Shown: piece after piece, positions 7,887 through 17,177 of the stretch
How the letters are laid out: every line of letters starts with the position of its first letter
How positions within the stretch are numbered: the stretch's first letter is position 1
Assembly: GCA_029880545.1 (NCBI GenBank)
Contig: JAOUOD010000003.1
Coordinates: 223,501 to 287,500 of the forward strand
Source of the DNA: Gammaproteobacteria bacterium
GTDB taxonomy: Bacteria > Pseudomonadota > Gammaproteobacteria > Acidiferrobacterales > SZUA-150
DNA length: 64,000 bases
Direction: 5' to 3'
Made by a program: the position numbers and the translations under genes
The notes under the pieces: model-generated
The model's database searches: none
What the model was told of the DNA's origin: nothing
The model's input: the letters and a program-made list of their open reading frames with translations, nothing else

Positions 7887-9521
7887 ATGCGTAGATCGCT
7901 CAATTACCCGAACACATTATTCCGCAATGGCATGATATGCCTGCTGCTGGCGCTGGTTCTGGTTCTGCCGCTCCCGGTTCATTCCGGCGAAAACGCTGAA
8001 ACCGTGGACGCTCATGCTGATCGCTTCTTCCCGGGATGGCAGAGCGTCGGTGAGTTTGAGGGCGATCCGTTGGCAGCCGTCGTGCTTGGCAAGCAAGGCC
8101 CCATGGGCTACCTGTTCAGAACTGATGATATTTTTGCCATACCCGCTTACTCTGGCAAACCCATTTCCACGCTGGTCGGTATAGACCTGCAAGGCACGAT
8201 TCGCGGCATTCAGATTTTGCATCACGAGGAACCGATTCTGGCCGTGGGTGTCAGCGAGGAAGACCTAGCCCGTTACGTAAACCAGTACAATGGGCTCAGA
8301 ATGAATGAGCAGGCCAAGATTGGTGGTCGTGATCGTCCTGGTTACAAGGCTATCGATGGTATCAGTGGTGCCACCATAACAGTCATCGTAATCAATTCCA
8401 CTGTCGTCAGGTCCCTGAAGGAGGTGGCCAGGAGCCGTGGTATTGCCGTTGAAAAGAAAATTACAAAGCCCGTAACAGCCGCAAAAAAACCCGGATCACA
8501 ACCGGCGAGAAAAAGCGTTCAGCAAACCAGGCAAGAGCCCGGAACCAGGAAAACTCGGGAAGTGCCGGTTGGCAGGGAGTTCGAGGCGGATGAGCATGGG
8601 CCGATCTGGCTGACCACCTGGCGTGATCGACAATTGCAGATTGTCATTCTGATGTTGGCACTGGGTTCTCTCGGGTTGCTGCTGATATTCCAGGACTGGT
8701 TGGCGAGACATTCCGCAGTGTTGACTCAAATCCGGAATACGTACCTCGTGTTTACCGTGCTGGTACTGGGCTGGATCATGTTGGCGCAGTTGTCGGTCGT
8801 CAATGTTCTGACTTTTGCCAGTTCAATAATGCATGGATTCAGCTGGGACGTGTTCCTGATGGAACCGGCGATTTTCCTGCTGTGGGGATTTGTTGCGGTA
8901 ACCCTGTTGTTATGGGGGCGTGGAGTGTATTGCGGCTGGTTGTGCCCGTTTGGCGCCTTGCAGGAACTGATCAACAAGCTGGCCCGTTACCTGAAAATCA
9001 GGCAGATCGAATTCCCTTCGGTTGTGCATGAGCGGTTGCTGGCACTCAAGTACATTATATTCATCCTGCTCTTTGGGCTGTCGTTGCAGTCCATGGAACT
9101 GGTGCTGCCCTATATTGAAATTGAACCATTCAAGACTGCGGTGATTATGCATTTCAACCGGGATTTGCCGTTTGTTGCCTATGCAGTCGGACTGCTGGTT
9201 ATCACCATCTTTAACCGAAAATTCTATTGCAAGTACCTGTGTCCGCTGGGGGCGGCCCTGGCCATTCCATCACAGTTGAGATTGTTCGACTGGCTGCGTC
9301 GACGCAAGGAATGCGGCCGCCCGTGCCAGACCTGCGCCAGCGAGTGTGAGGTGCAGGCGATTCGGCCCACTGGTGAAATTAATGCTAATGAGTGCCATTA
9401 CTGTCTGGATTGCCAACTGAGCTACTGGAACCCCCATAAATGTCCACCAATGATTGAAATCCGCAAGCGCCAGGAAAAGCGTGAACAGGCGACCGCTCGC
9501 CTGGCAAAAAAGACTACCTGA
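7887..9521 (+). CDS. NosR/NirI-like FMN-binding, polyferredoxin membrane protein
   Basis: Membrane flavo-iron-sulfur protein of the NosR/NirI group. After a signal-like helix (about 15-30) comes a periplasmic FMN-binding domain with the SGATIT flavinylation motif at 160-165. There follow a Lys/Arg/Gln-rich linker, about five membrane segments with two CxxxCP motifs (CGWLCP, CKYLCP), and a C-terminal di-cluster ferredoxin region with Cys spacing x3-x2-x3 and x2-x2-x8. At 544 residues it is much shorter than typical NosR (about 700). The ATG at 7887 has GAGAGG upstream; a GTG at 7875 is the alternative. No nosZ is present, and nirS lies next, so a NirI-like role supporting nitrite reductase expression or electron supply is more likely. 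That role is inferred. Confidence 0.82.
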   Translation: MRRSLNYPNTLFRNGMICLLLALVLVLPLPVHSGENAETVDAHADRFFPGWQSVGEFEGDPLAAVVLGKQGPMGYLFRTDDIFAIPAYSGKPISTLVGIDLQGTIRGIQILHHEEPILAVGVSEEDLARYVNQYNGLRMNEQAKIGGRDRPGYKAIDGISGATITVIVINSTVVRSLKEVARSRGIAVEKKITKPVTAAKKPGSQPARKSVQQTRQEPGTRKTREVPVGREFEADEHGPIWLTTWRDRQLQIVILMLALGSLGLLLIFQDWLARHSAVLTQIRNTYLVFTVLVLGWIMLAQLSVVNVLTFASSIMHGFSWDVFLMEPAIFLLWGFVAVTLLLWGRGVYCGWLCPFGALQELINKLARYLKIRQIEFPSVVHERLLALKYIIFILLFGLSLQSMELVLPYIEIEPFKTAVIMHFNRDLPFVAYAVGLLVITIFNRKFYCKYLCPLGAALAIPSQLRLFDWLRRRKECGRPCQTCASECEVQAIRPTGEINANECHYCLDCQLSYWNPHKCPPMIEIRKRQEKREQATARLAKKTT

Positions 9522-9619
9522 GTCCGGAATTTCCGCGGTTTCATTCAGATTTCACCGTCCCCGGCTTGTTGCGGTCGAGCGGGCAATTCTTGACTAAAAC
9601 AGGTACAAAAAAGATATAT

Positions 9620-9633
9620 TTGATTTGCATCAA
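9620..9633 (+). promoter_or_regulatory. FNR/DNR-type box upstream of nirS
   Basis: TTGATTTGCATCAA is a perfect TTGAT-N4-ATCAA palindrome, the binding site of Crp/Fnr-family regulators such as FNR, ANR and DNR. It is centred about 110 bases before the nirS start. A -10-like TATGGT lies at 9656-9661, which fits activation from -41.5 with transcription starting near 9668. No FNR or DNR gene is in the window; the Crp-type protein at 25.4-26.0 kb belongs to the cAMP-binding branch and has another site preference. Confidence 0.85.
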
Positions 9634-9724
9634 TGAAGTAATAAATATCGATGGGTATGGTTGCGATGCTTAGGAGTGCTCGCGGAGCGGCAAGATCGGG
9701 CGTTGGCGAGTTTCAGGAAATTGA

Positions 9725-11464
<1,740 letters not shown>

Positions 11465-11472
11465 CTGAAACA

Positions 11473-11503
11473 GAACTGCAGGGGCCAGGCGCCCCTGCAG
11501 TTC
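11473..11503 (+). terminator. Strong hairpin after nirS (13-bp stem, no T run)
   Basis: Perfect 13-bp inverted repeat (11473-11485 with 11491-11503) with a 5-base loop, nine bases after the nirS stop. It lacks a clear T tract, so it may be an mRNA-stabilising or processing hairpin that raises nirS transcript over the downstream d1 genes, rather than a complete terminator. Confidence 0.6.
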
Positions 11504-11552
11504 TTGCCAGGTTGTCCTGGGCTGGATGCCTGCAGTGCAACCTGGCAAGAAC
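11500..11552 (+). repeat. Perfect 15-bp inverted repeat in the nirS-nirE spacer
   Basis: The arms 11500-11514 and 11538-11552 are exact reverse complements, with a 23-base loop. The left arm overlaps the right arm of the preceding hairpin by four bases (GTTC), so the two structures cannot both form fully. It ends 29 bases before the nirE start. Confidence 0.65.
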
Positions 11553-11581
11553 CGGACAAGTCAAAAAGGGCGAAAAACTGT

Positions 11582-12376
11582 ATGGGGAACAAAGTTTATC
11601 TCGTAGGTGCCGGACCCGGTGACCCTGACCTGCTGACAGTCAAGGCGCTGCGCCTGATCCGGAATGCTGAAGTAATTGTCTATGACCGGCTGGTATCGCC
11701 TGAAATCCTTGAGCTGATCCCGCCCGGGGTCAAGCGTATCTATGTTGGCAAGGCCACTGGCCAGCATCACATGAACCAGGACGAGATCAACGACGTATTA
11801 CTGAACCTGGCCCAGACCGGCCATCATGTTGTGCGCCTGAAGGGTGGTGATCCGTTTACTTTTGGCCGTGGTAGCGAAGAAGCGCAGTACCTGGTGCGCC
11901 ACGGTATCGAGTATGAGGTTGTTCCGGGGATCACTGCCGCAGCCGCGTGCAGCGCCTATGCTGGCATACCGTTGACCCATCGCGGCCTGGCACGCGGCGT
12001 TCGGCTGATGACCGGCCATTGCCGTTCCGATGAACCGCTGGACCTGGACTGGCGCAGTCTTGCTGATGCGGAAACCACGCTGGTCTTTTACATGGGCCTT
12101 GCCAATGCCGACCAGATTAGCGAAAAACTCGTGGCCGCCGGTCGTGCCGACAGCACACCGGTCGCAATCGTGGAAAACGGAACCAAAAGAGCGTCGCAAC
12201 GAAGTTGTATCACGACTTTGGGCAAGTTGCCCGAAACCATTCGTGATCAGTCTATCCAGGCGCCGGCAATCATAATAATTGGAGATGTAGTGAGCTTTGC
12301 CGATGAACTTGCCTGGTTTAACATGTCGACAAATGAACCAGGTGACGTCTGTGACCAGCAAAACTCGGGAAGATAA
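11582..12376 (+). CDS. nirE: Uroporphyrinogen-III C-methyltransferase (NirE/CobA type)
   Basis: SAM-dependent methyltransferase that makes precorrin-2 from uroporphyrinogen III, the first step toward siroheme and heme d1. The 264-residue protein has the family motifs VGAGPGDPDLLT at the N terminus, a VYDRLVS segment, RLKGGDPFTFGRG near 85-97, and PGITAAAACSAYAGIPLTHR. It is a stand-alone methyltransferase without the CysG dehydrogenase/chelatase part. The ATG at 11582 is preferred because AGGG lies upstream and the protein begins directly with the conserved strand; the frame stays open further upstream. Its position between nirS and nirC indicates a dedicated heme d1 enzyme, so NirE is the better name than CobA. 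Confidence 0.92.
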   Translation: MGNKVYLVGAGPGDPDLLTVKALRLIRNAEVIVYDRLVSPEILELIPPGVKRIYVGKATGQHHMNQDEINDVLLNLAQTGHHVVRLKGGDPFTFGRGSEEAQYLVRHGIEYEVVPGITAAAACSAYAGIPLTHRGLARGVRLMTGHCRSDEPLDLDWRSLADAETTLVFYMGLANADQISEKLVAAGRADSTPVAIVENGTKRASQRSCITTLGKLPETIRDQSIQAPAIIIIGDVVSFADELAWFNMSTNEPGDVCDQQNSGR

Positions 12377-12728
12377 ATCCTCTTTTGCCGCAACCTTTGC
12401 CGGTTTTGCTGTTGCGTTCCCGCTGTTGTTGCCGGTTGCCGTATCCGGCTCTGATCTCGCTGCTGCAACTGCAGTGCCCCAAAGCCGCCAGCAGGAACTT
12501 CGCCATCTTCTTTTGCATGATTGTGGCTCCTGTCATGGTATGACCCTTAAGGGCGGCCTGGGCCCGGCTTTGTTACCGGAGACTCTCCGGGGAAAATCAG
12601 TCGAATTTCTTGTTTACACCATACTCGAGGGACGCAGCAACACTGCCATGCCGCCGTGGCGCGGCCAGTTGACAGAGGCTGACGCCAGGTGGCTCGCCGT
12701 AACCCTGCGCGAAGGCATAAAGCCATGA
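12333..12728 (+). CDS. nirC: NirC-like c-type cytochrome (cytochrome c55X)
   Basis: Small monoheme cytochrome c thought to donate electrons to NirS or to take part in heme d1 maturation. From the ATG at 12333 the protein has a hydrophobic signal segment (about 18-45), then CGSCH at 64-68, followed by a GLGPALLPETL loop and a PPWRGQLT stretch containing the likely Met ligand just before it (AMPPW). It overlaps the nirE end by 44 bases, so the start is uncertain: GTG codons at 12342 and 12351 are in frame and would shorten the overlap. It also overlaps the nirF start by 4 bases (ATGA). Confidence 0.85.
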   Translation: MNQVTSVTSKTREDKSSFAATFAGFAVAFPLLLPVAVSGSDLAAATAVPQSRQQELRHLLLHDCGSCHGMTLKGGLGPALLPETLRGKSVEFLVYTILEGRSNTAMPPWRGQLTEADARWLAVTLREGIKP

Positions 12729-13900
12729 AGCTTGCCTCCCACGCCAGCGCAGTATTGGTAATCACGCTGCTGTCTGCATGCGCCATGCCGCTGCGTGGTA
12801 CCGGCGACCTTGGCGTTGTCATTGAGCGTGCCAATGGCAGTCTGGCCATTGTTGAAACCACGACCCGTACTCGCCTTGGCCAGGTCAACGGTCTCGGTGA
12901 CCTGTCTCATGCTTCTGTTGTCTATTCTCGTGACGGCCGCTATGCCTTTGTCTTTGGTCGAGACGGCGGCTTGAGCCGGGTAGATGTACTGCGCCAGCGT
13001 ATCGACAAGCGCATTATTCAGTCGGGCAACAGTATTGGCGGTGCCATTTCCCAGGATGGTCGACTGGTAGCGGTATCCAATTACACGCCTGGAGGGGTGC
13101 GCGTTTTTCGCAGTGATACCCTTGAGCCGGTTGCCGATATACCGGCGAGTTATGGCAACAATGGCAAGTCATCAAAGGTGGTGGGATTGGCCGATGTTCC
13201 CGGAGGTGGATTCGTCTTTAGCCTGTTTGATGCCGGTGAGATATGGCTGCTTAATTTTGACGGGCAATACAACCCGATGTTAACGAAATTTAAACATGTC
13301 GGACAACAACCCTATGATGCCCTGATTACGCCGGATGGTCGCTATTATATCGCCGGCCTGTTTGGTGAGGACGGCATGGCCATGCTGGACCTGTGGTACC
13401 CGGACAAGGGTGTGCGCCGGATCTTGCACGACTACGGTCGTGGTGACAAAAAGCTGCCCGTATACAAGATGCCGCACCTTGAAGGCTGGGCCATGGCCGG
13501 TGACTACATATTCGTACCGGCGATAGGGCATCACCAGGTGCTGGTTATCGACAGGCAATCATGGAAGGTTGTCAGGAGAATTGATGTCCAGGGTCAACCC
13601 GTGTTTGTGATGGCTCGACCGGATTCACGGCAGGTATGGGTGAATTTTGCCCACCCGGATAACTCGGTAGTTCAGATTATTGACGTGGCCTCGATGGCAC
13701 TTATCAAGACGCTGACGCCAGGCAAGGCGGTTCTGCACATGGAGTTTACGCCACGGGGCGAACATGTGTGGGTATCAGTTCGTGATGATGACAAGGTTGT
13801 TGTCTATGACACGGCCAGTTTCAGACAGTTGGCGCTGGTGCCGGTCGCCAAACCCAGTGGCATTTTCTTTTCCAGTCGTGCCGGCAAGATCGGGCTATAG
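12725..13900 (+). CDS. nirF: Heme d1 biosynthesis protein NirF (lipoprotein)
   Basis: Periplasmic protein needed for a late step in heme d1 formation; it is a d1-propeller relative of NirS and NirN without the cytochrome c domain. The 391-residue product begins with a signal peptide ending in a lipobox (LLSAC, Cys at 19), so it should be a membrane-anchored lipoprotein. Repeated beta-propeller blades are visible as DGRYAFVFGRDG, DGRLVAVSNY, PDGRYYIAGLFGEDG and WVSVRDDDKVVVYDT. No CxxCH motif is present, as expected. The start overlaps the nirC stop (ATGA), consistent with coupled translation. Length is usual for NirF. Confidence 0.95.
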   Translation: MKLASHASAVLVITLLSACAMPLRGTGDLGVVIERANGSLAIVETTTRTRLGQVNGLGDLSHASVVYSRDGRYAFVFGRDGGLSRVDVLRQRIDKRIIQSGNSIGGAISQDGRLVAVSNYTPGGVRVFRSDTLEPVADIPASYGNNGKSSKVVGLADVPGGGFVFSLFDAGEIWLLNFDGQYNPMLTKFKHVGQQPYDALITPDGRYYIAGLFGEDGMAMLDLWYPDKGVRRILHDYGRGDKKLPVYKMPHLEGWAMAGDYIFVPAIGHHQVLVIDRQSWKVVRRIDVQGQPVFVMARPDSRQVWVNFAHPDNSVVQIIDVASMALIKTLTPGKAVLHMEFTPRGEHVWVSVRDDDKVVVYDTASFRQLALVPVAKPSGIFFSSRAGKIGL

Positions 13901-13920
13901 CCGTGCAACGGGATCAATCC

Positions 13921-14433
13921 ATGAACAACACGATTCTGTCCGAACTTGAAAAACACCTGCTGAACGACTACCAGCACGGCTTTCCACTCACTGCTACGCC
14001 CTATGCCGACATCGCTGCACAGCTGGGCGTATCGGAAGCCGAAGTATTGCAGGCACTCGAGACGTTGACCGAAGCCGGTGTTGTCAGCCGCGTGGGCGCG
14101 GTATTTGCGCCAAACCATGTGGGTGTCAGTACGTTGGCCGCCATGTCAGTACCTGCCGAACTGGTAGATGAAGTCGCTGGTTTGATAAACAGCTATCGGG
14201 CGGTAAATCACAATTATGAGCGCGAGCACGCGTTTAATATCTGGTTCGTGGCCACGGCGCCGGACCAGGCCAGCCTGGATGCAACTCTGGCAGACATTGA
14301 AAGACGCAGTGGCTACGCCGTGATGTCGCTACCCATGGTCGAGGATTACCATATTGATCTTGGTTTCCCGCTGCAGTGGGGGCACGGGCTGATTGAAGAC
14401 TATGACGTCAATGGCGGCGGAGGCAGGCGATGA
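13921..14433 (+). CDS. nirD: Siroheme decarboxylase subunit NirD
   Basis: Lrp/AsnC-like protein that, with NirL, NirG and NirH, decarboxylates siroheme to 12,18-didecarboxysiroheme. The 170-residue product has an N-terminal winged-helix part with the GFPLTATPYADIA motif and a C-terminal RAM-like part with NHNYEREH (about 97-104), a signature of the NirD/NirG type. The ATG at 13921 is taken because a GGGA-like site precedes it; a GTG 18 bases upstream is in frame. The next gene overlaps by 4 bases. These proteins resemble transcription regulators but work as enzymes. Confidence 0.93.
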   Translation: MNNTILSELEKHLLNDYQHGFPLTATPYADIAAQLGVSEAEVLQALETLTEAGVVSRVGAVFAPNHVGVSTLAAMSVPAELVDEVAGLINSYRAVNHNYEREHAFNIWFVATAPDQASLDATLADIERRSGYAVMSLPMVEDYHIDLGFPLQWGHGLIEDYDVNGGGGRR

Positions 14434-14954
14434 AAAAATTGACTGATCAGGATCGCGCATTGATCGAGGCCATTCAGAAGGGGCTGCCCCTGGTCAGCCA
14501 CCCCTATGCCGAGATTGGCGAGCAACTGGGATTGACCGAGCAGGAGGTGATCCAGCGCCTGCAATCCCTGACCGGGATTGGCGCCATACGACGCATGGGT
14601 GTGGTGGTTCGTCATCGCAAGCTGGGTTATCGCGCCAATGCCATGGTGGTGTGGGATGTGCCGGATGCGCGTATCCGTGACCTTGGCCGCTGTTTCGGCC
14701 AGTTCGAGTTTGTTACCCTTTGTTACCAGCGCCCAAGGCGTTTGCCGCATTGGCGTTACAACCTTTTTTGCATGATTCATGGCCGTGATCGTGAAGCGGT
14801 ACTGGCTAACCTTGACCGGCTGAAGACCGCCTGTGGCGCCGATGCGATTCCGCATGATGTTTTGTTCAGCAGTCGCTGTTTCAAGCAGCGTGGCGCGCTG
14901 TATGTTCATGGCGGTCAGTCGTCTGAGCCCGACACGAGGCTGAATTATGGATAG
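14430..14954 (+). CDS. nirL: Siroheme decarboxylase subunit NirL
   Basis: Second Lrp/AsnC-like siroheme decarboxylase subunit, 174 residues. It has GLPLVSHPYAEIGEQLG at the N terminus, IRRMGVVVRHRKLGYRANAM and a VWDVPD segment. This group (NirL/NirH) is recognised by HRKLGY and by CYQRPR...WPYNLF-like stretches, here CYQRPRRLPHWRYNLF. NirL and NirD form one heterodimer type in P. aeruginosa. The start codon overlaps the nirD stop by 4 bases and the gene overlaps nirG by 8 bases, so the four subunits are probably made in a coupled manner. NirL versus NirH naming follows gene order only. Confidence 0.92.
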   Translation: MKKLTDQDRALIEAIQKGLPLVSHPYAEIGEQLGLTEQEVIQRLQSLTGIGAIRRMGVVVRHRKLGYRANAMVVWDVPDARIRDLGRCFGQFEFVTLCYQRPRRLPHWRYNLFCMIHGRDREAVLANLDRLKTACGADAIPHDVLFSSRCFKQRGALYVHGGQSSEPDTRLNYG

Positions 14955-15390
14955 CGTGGACCGGGATATCATCAACGGCCTGCAGGGCGGTTTTCCCGTG
15001 TGCGAGCACCCATTCAGGGAAACGGCAGCCCGGTTTGGAATCGAGGAGGCTGAACTGATCAGCCGAATCCAGCAGCTTCAGCAGGAGGGATTTATCAGCC
15101 GGTTCGGACCGATGTACCATGCCGAGCGACTGGGTGGCGGCCTGACTCTGGCGGCCATGGCAATAGCTGAACGCGACTTCGGACGAGTCACGCGCATCGT
15201 CAATGCCTACCCGGAAGTGGCGCATAACTACCGGCGTGAACACGAATTCAATATGTGGTTTGTACTGGCTACGGAATCACCGGCGCGTATCGACAGCGTG
15301 ATCAGGGAGATCGAACGGCAGACCGGGTACCTGGTATACAACATGCCAAAGCTGGAGGAGTTTTTCATCGGACTGAAGTTCGAGGTTTGA
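14947..15390 (+). CDS. nirG: Siroheme decarboxylase subunit NirG
   Basis: NirD/NirG-type Lrp/AsnC-like siroheme decarboxylase subunit, 147 residues. It carries GFPVCEHPFRETAARFG, ISRFGPMYHAERLGG and the NYRREHEFNMWFVL motif matching the NHNYEREH segment of NirD. It ends with a LPKLEEFFIGLKFEV strand equivalent to the NirD C terminus. It lacks the extra tail of NirD. It overlaps nirL by 8 bases and sits 6 bases before nirH. Assignment as NirG rather than a second NirD follows the standard nirD-L-G-H order. Confidence 0.92.
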   Translation: MDSVDRDIINGLQGGFPVCEHPFRETAARFGIEEAELISRIQQLQQEGFISRFGPMYHAERLGGGLTLAAMAIAERDFGRVTRIVNAYPEVAHNYRREHEFNMWFVLATESPARIDSVIREIERQTGYLVYNMPKLEEFFIGLKFEV

Positions 15391-15396
15391 TGTGTT

Positions 15397-15936
15397 ATGG
15401 CGAGTGCAAGCGCAAAACCTGTTCCGAGACTTGATATCGTTATGAGCGAAGCAACCGTGTATCGTCCTGATGAAAAAGACCTGTTGATCATCGAGGCAAC
15501 CCAGGGTGGTTTGCCGGTGTCACCGACGCCGTATCATGACATAGCTGAAGCCCTGGATATGGACCCGGAAGATGTGATGCAGCGTGTACGCACAATGCAG
15601 GAGCACGGCGTGATTCGGCGAATCGGTATTGTGCCCAATCATTACAAGCTCGGTTATACGGCCAACGGCATGTCTGTTTGGGATGTTGATGACCGGCATA
15701 TACGCGAACTGGGGCGAAAGATAGGCAGGCTGGATTTTGTCAGTCATTGTTATCATCGACCGCGACATTTGCCGGAATGGCCGTATAACCTGTTTGCCAT
15801 GGTGCATGGCAGGAACCGTGATGAAGTGTTCAGCAAGGTCAAGACTATTGCTGATATGCTGGGTGATGCCAGGCGTGAATACCAGGTATTGTTCAGTACC
15901 GAGATTCTGAAAAAGACCGGATTGAGATTAAGCTGA
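15397..15936 (+). CDS. nirH: Siroheme decarboxylase subunit NirH
   Basis: NirL/NirH-type siroheme decarboxylase subunit, 179 residues. Visible motifs are GLPVSPTPYHDIAEAL, IRRIGIVPNHYKLGYTANGM, VWDVDD and CYHRPRHLPEWPYNLFAM. Compared with NirL, it has about 20 extra N-terminal residues; an in-frame ATG at 15442 would remove 15 of these and give a more usual start, but neither site has a strong ribosome-binding sequence. It lies 10 bases before nirJ. It completes the four-subunit set. Confidence 0.92.
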   Translation: MASASAKPVPRLDIVMSEATVYRPDEKDLLIIEATQGGLPVSPTPYHDIAEALDMDPEDVMQRVRTMQEHGVIRRIGIVPNHYKLGYTANGMSVWDVDDRHIRELGRKIGRLDFVSHCYHRPRHLPEWPYNLFAMVHGRNRDEVFSKVKTIADMLGDARREYQVLFSTEILKKTGLRLS

Positions 15937-15946
15937 GGAGATCGCA

Positions 15947-17146
15947 ATGTTCCGTATAACCCGATACATGCAGGAGCTGGTCTCGCCGACACCACTGCTG
16001 CCGGCACGGCAACCGGCCGGGCCGGTAGTGATATGGAACCTGATCCGGCGTTGCAATCTCAGCTGCAAGCATTGTTACTCCATTTCCGCGCCGAAGGATT
16101 TCCCCGGTGAACTGAATACGGACGAGGTGTACACGGTAATGGATGACCTGCGCCAGTTCCGCGTACCGGTGCTGATTCTGTCCGGCGGTGAACCATTATT
16201 GCGACCCGATATTTTCGATATATCCCGGCGCGCCAAAAACATGGGGTTTTATGTCGGCCTGTCCACCAATGGCACGCTGATTGATGAATCCAATATTCAG
16301 CAGATTGCCGACATGGGCTATGACTATGTGGGCATCAGCATAGACGGTATTCGTGAAACCCATGACCGGTTTCGCCATCTTGACGGCGCGTACGAGGCAT
16401 CGATGCGCGCGATTCGCCTGTGCCGCGATCACGGCATCAAGATCGGCATGCGCTTTACATTGACCCAGGACAATGCGCACGAGTTACCGGAATTGCTGAA
16501 CATCATGGAACAGGAAGGTGTGGACAAGTTTTACCTGTCGCACCTGAACTATGCCGGTCGTGGCAACATCAACCGCAAAACCGATGTTGTGCACCAGATG
16601 ACACGTAACGCCATGGACCTGTTGTTCGATACCTGCCTGCGCTTCATCAACGAGGGCCGTCCGCGTGAATTTGTTACCGGCAACAATGATGCCGACGGCG
16701 TTTACCTGCTCAAGTGGGCGGCATCACGCTTCCCGGACCGCCTGGATCACTTGCATGCCTTGCTTGCCCAATGGGGCGGCAATGCCAGTGGTGTCAATAT
16801 TGCCAATATTGATAACCTTGGTGTTGTTCATCCTGATACCTTCTGGTGGGATTATCCCCTGGGTAACGTCAAGGATCGTCCGTTCTCCGAAATCTGGCAG
16901 GACGTATCCGATCCGTTAATGGCTGGCCTGAAACAAAAGCCTCGACCATTGAAAGGACGGTGTTCGGCCTGTCATTATATGGATATCTGTGGCGGCAATA
17001 CCCGCGTGCGCGCCTGGCAGCTGACACAGGATCCCTGGCAAGAGGACCCGGCGTGCTACCTGTTTGACGAAGAACTGGGCATTGAAACGGTTGAAGGCCA
17101 GGAGCGACTCAAGGCGACGCCATTCAAATGGCATGCTCGGGGCTGA
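15947..17146 (+). CDS. nirJ: Radical SAM heme d1 biosynthesis protein NirJ
   Basis: Radical SAM enzyme that removes the propionate side chains of didecarboxysiroheme on the way to heme d1. The 399-residue protein has the 4Fe-4S/SAM motif CNLSCKHCY (C36, C40, C43), LSGGEPLL near 80-87 and a C-terminal auxiliary-cluster region with cysteines in GRCSACHYMDICGGN and a last Cys in DPACYLF, as in SPASM/Twitch-type enzymes. A GAGGAG site precedes the ATG. Its 3' end is followed after 31 bases by nirN. Length agrees with NirJ of denitrifiers. Confidence 0.95.
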   Translation: MFRITRYMQELVSPTPLLPARQPAGPVVIWNLIRRCNLSCKHCYSISAPKDFPGELNTDEVYTVMDDLRQFRVPVLILSGGEPLLRPDIFDISRRAKNMGFYVGLSTNGTLIDESNIQQIADMGYDYVGISIDGIRETHDRFRHLDGAYEASMRAIRLCRDHGIKIGMRFTLTQDNAHELPELLNIMEQEGVDKFYLSHLNYAGRGNINRKTDVVHQMTRNAMDLLFDTCLRFINEGRPREFVTGNNDADGVYLLKWAASRFPDRLDHLHALLAQWGGNASGVNIANIDNLGVVHPDTFWWDYPLGNVKDRPFSEIWQDVSDPLMAGLKQKPRPLKGRCSACHYMDICGGNTRVRAWQLTQDPWQEDPACYLFDEELGIETVEGQERLKATPFKWHARG

Positions 17147-17177
17147 ATTCGAACATAACAAGAACCGGAAATACATC

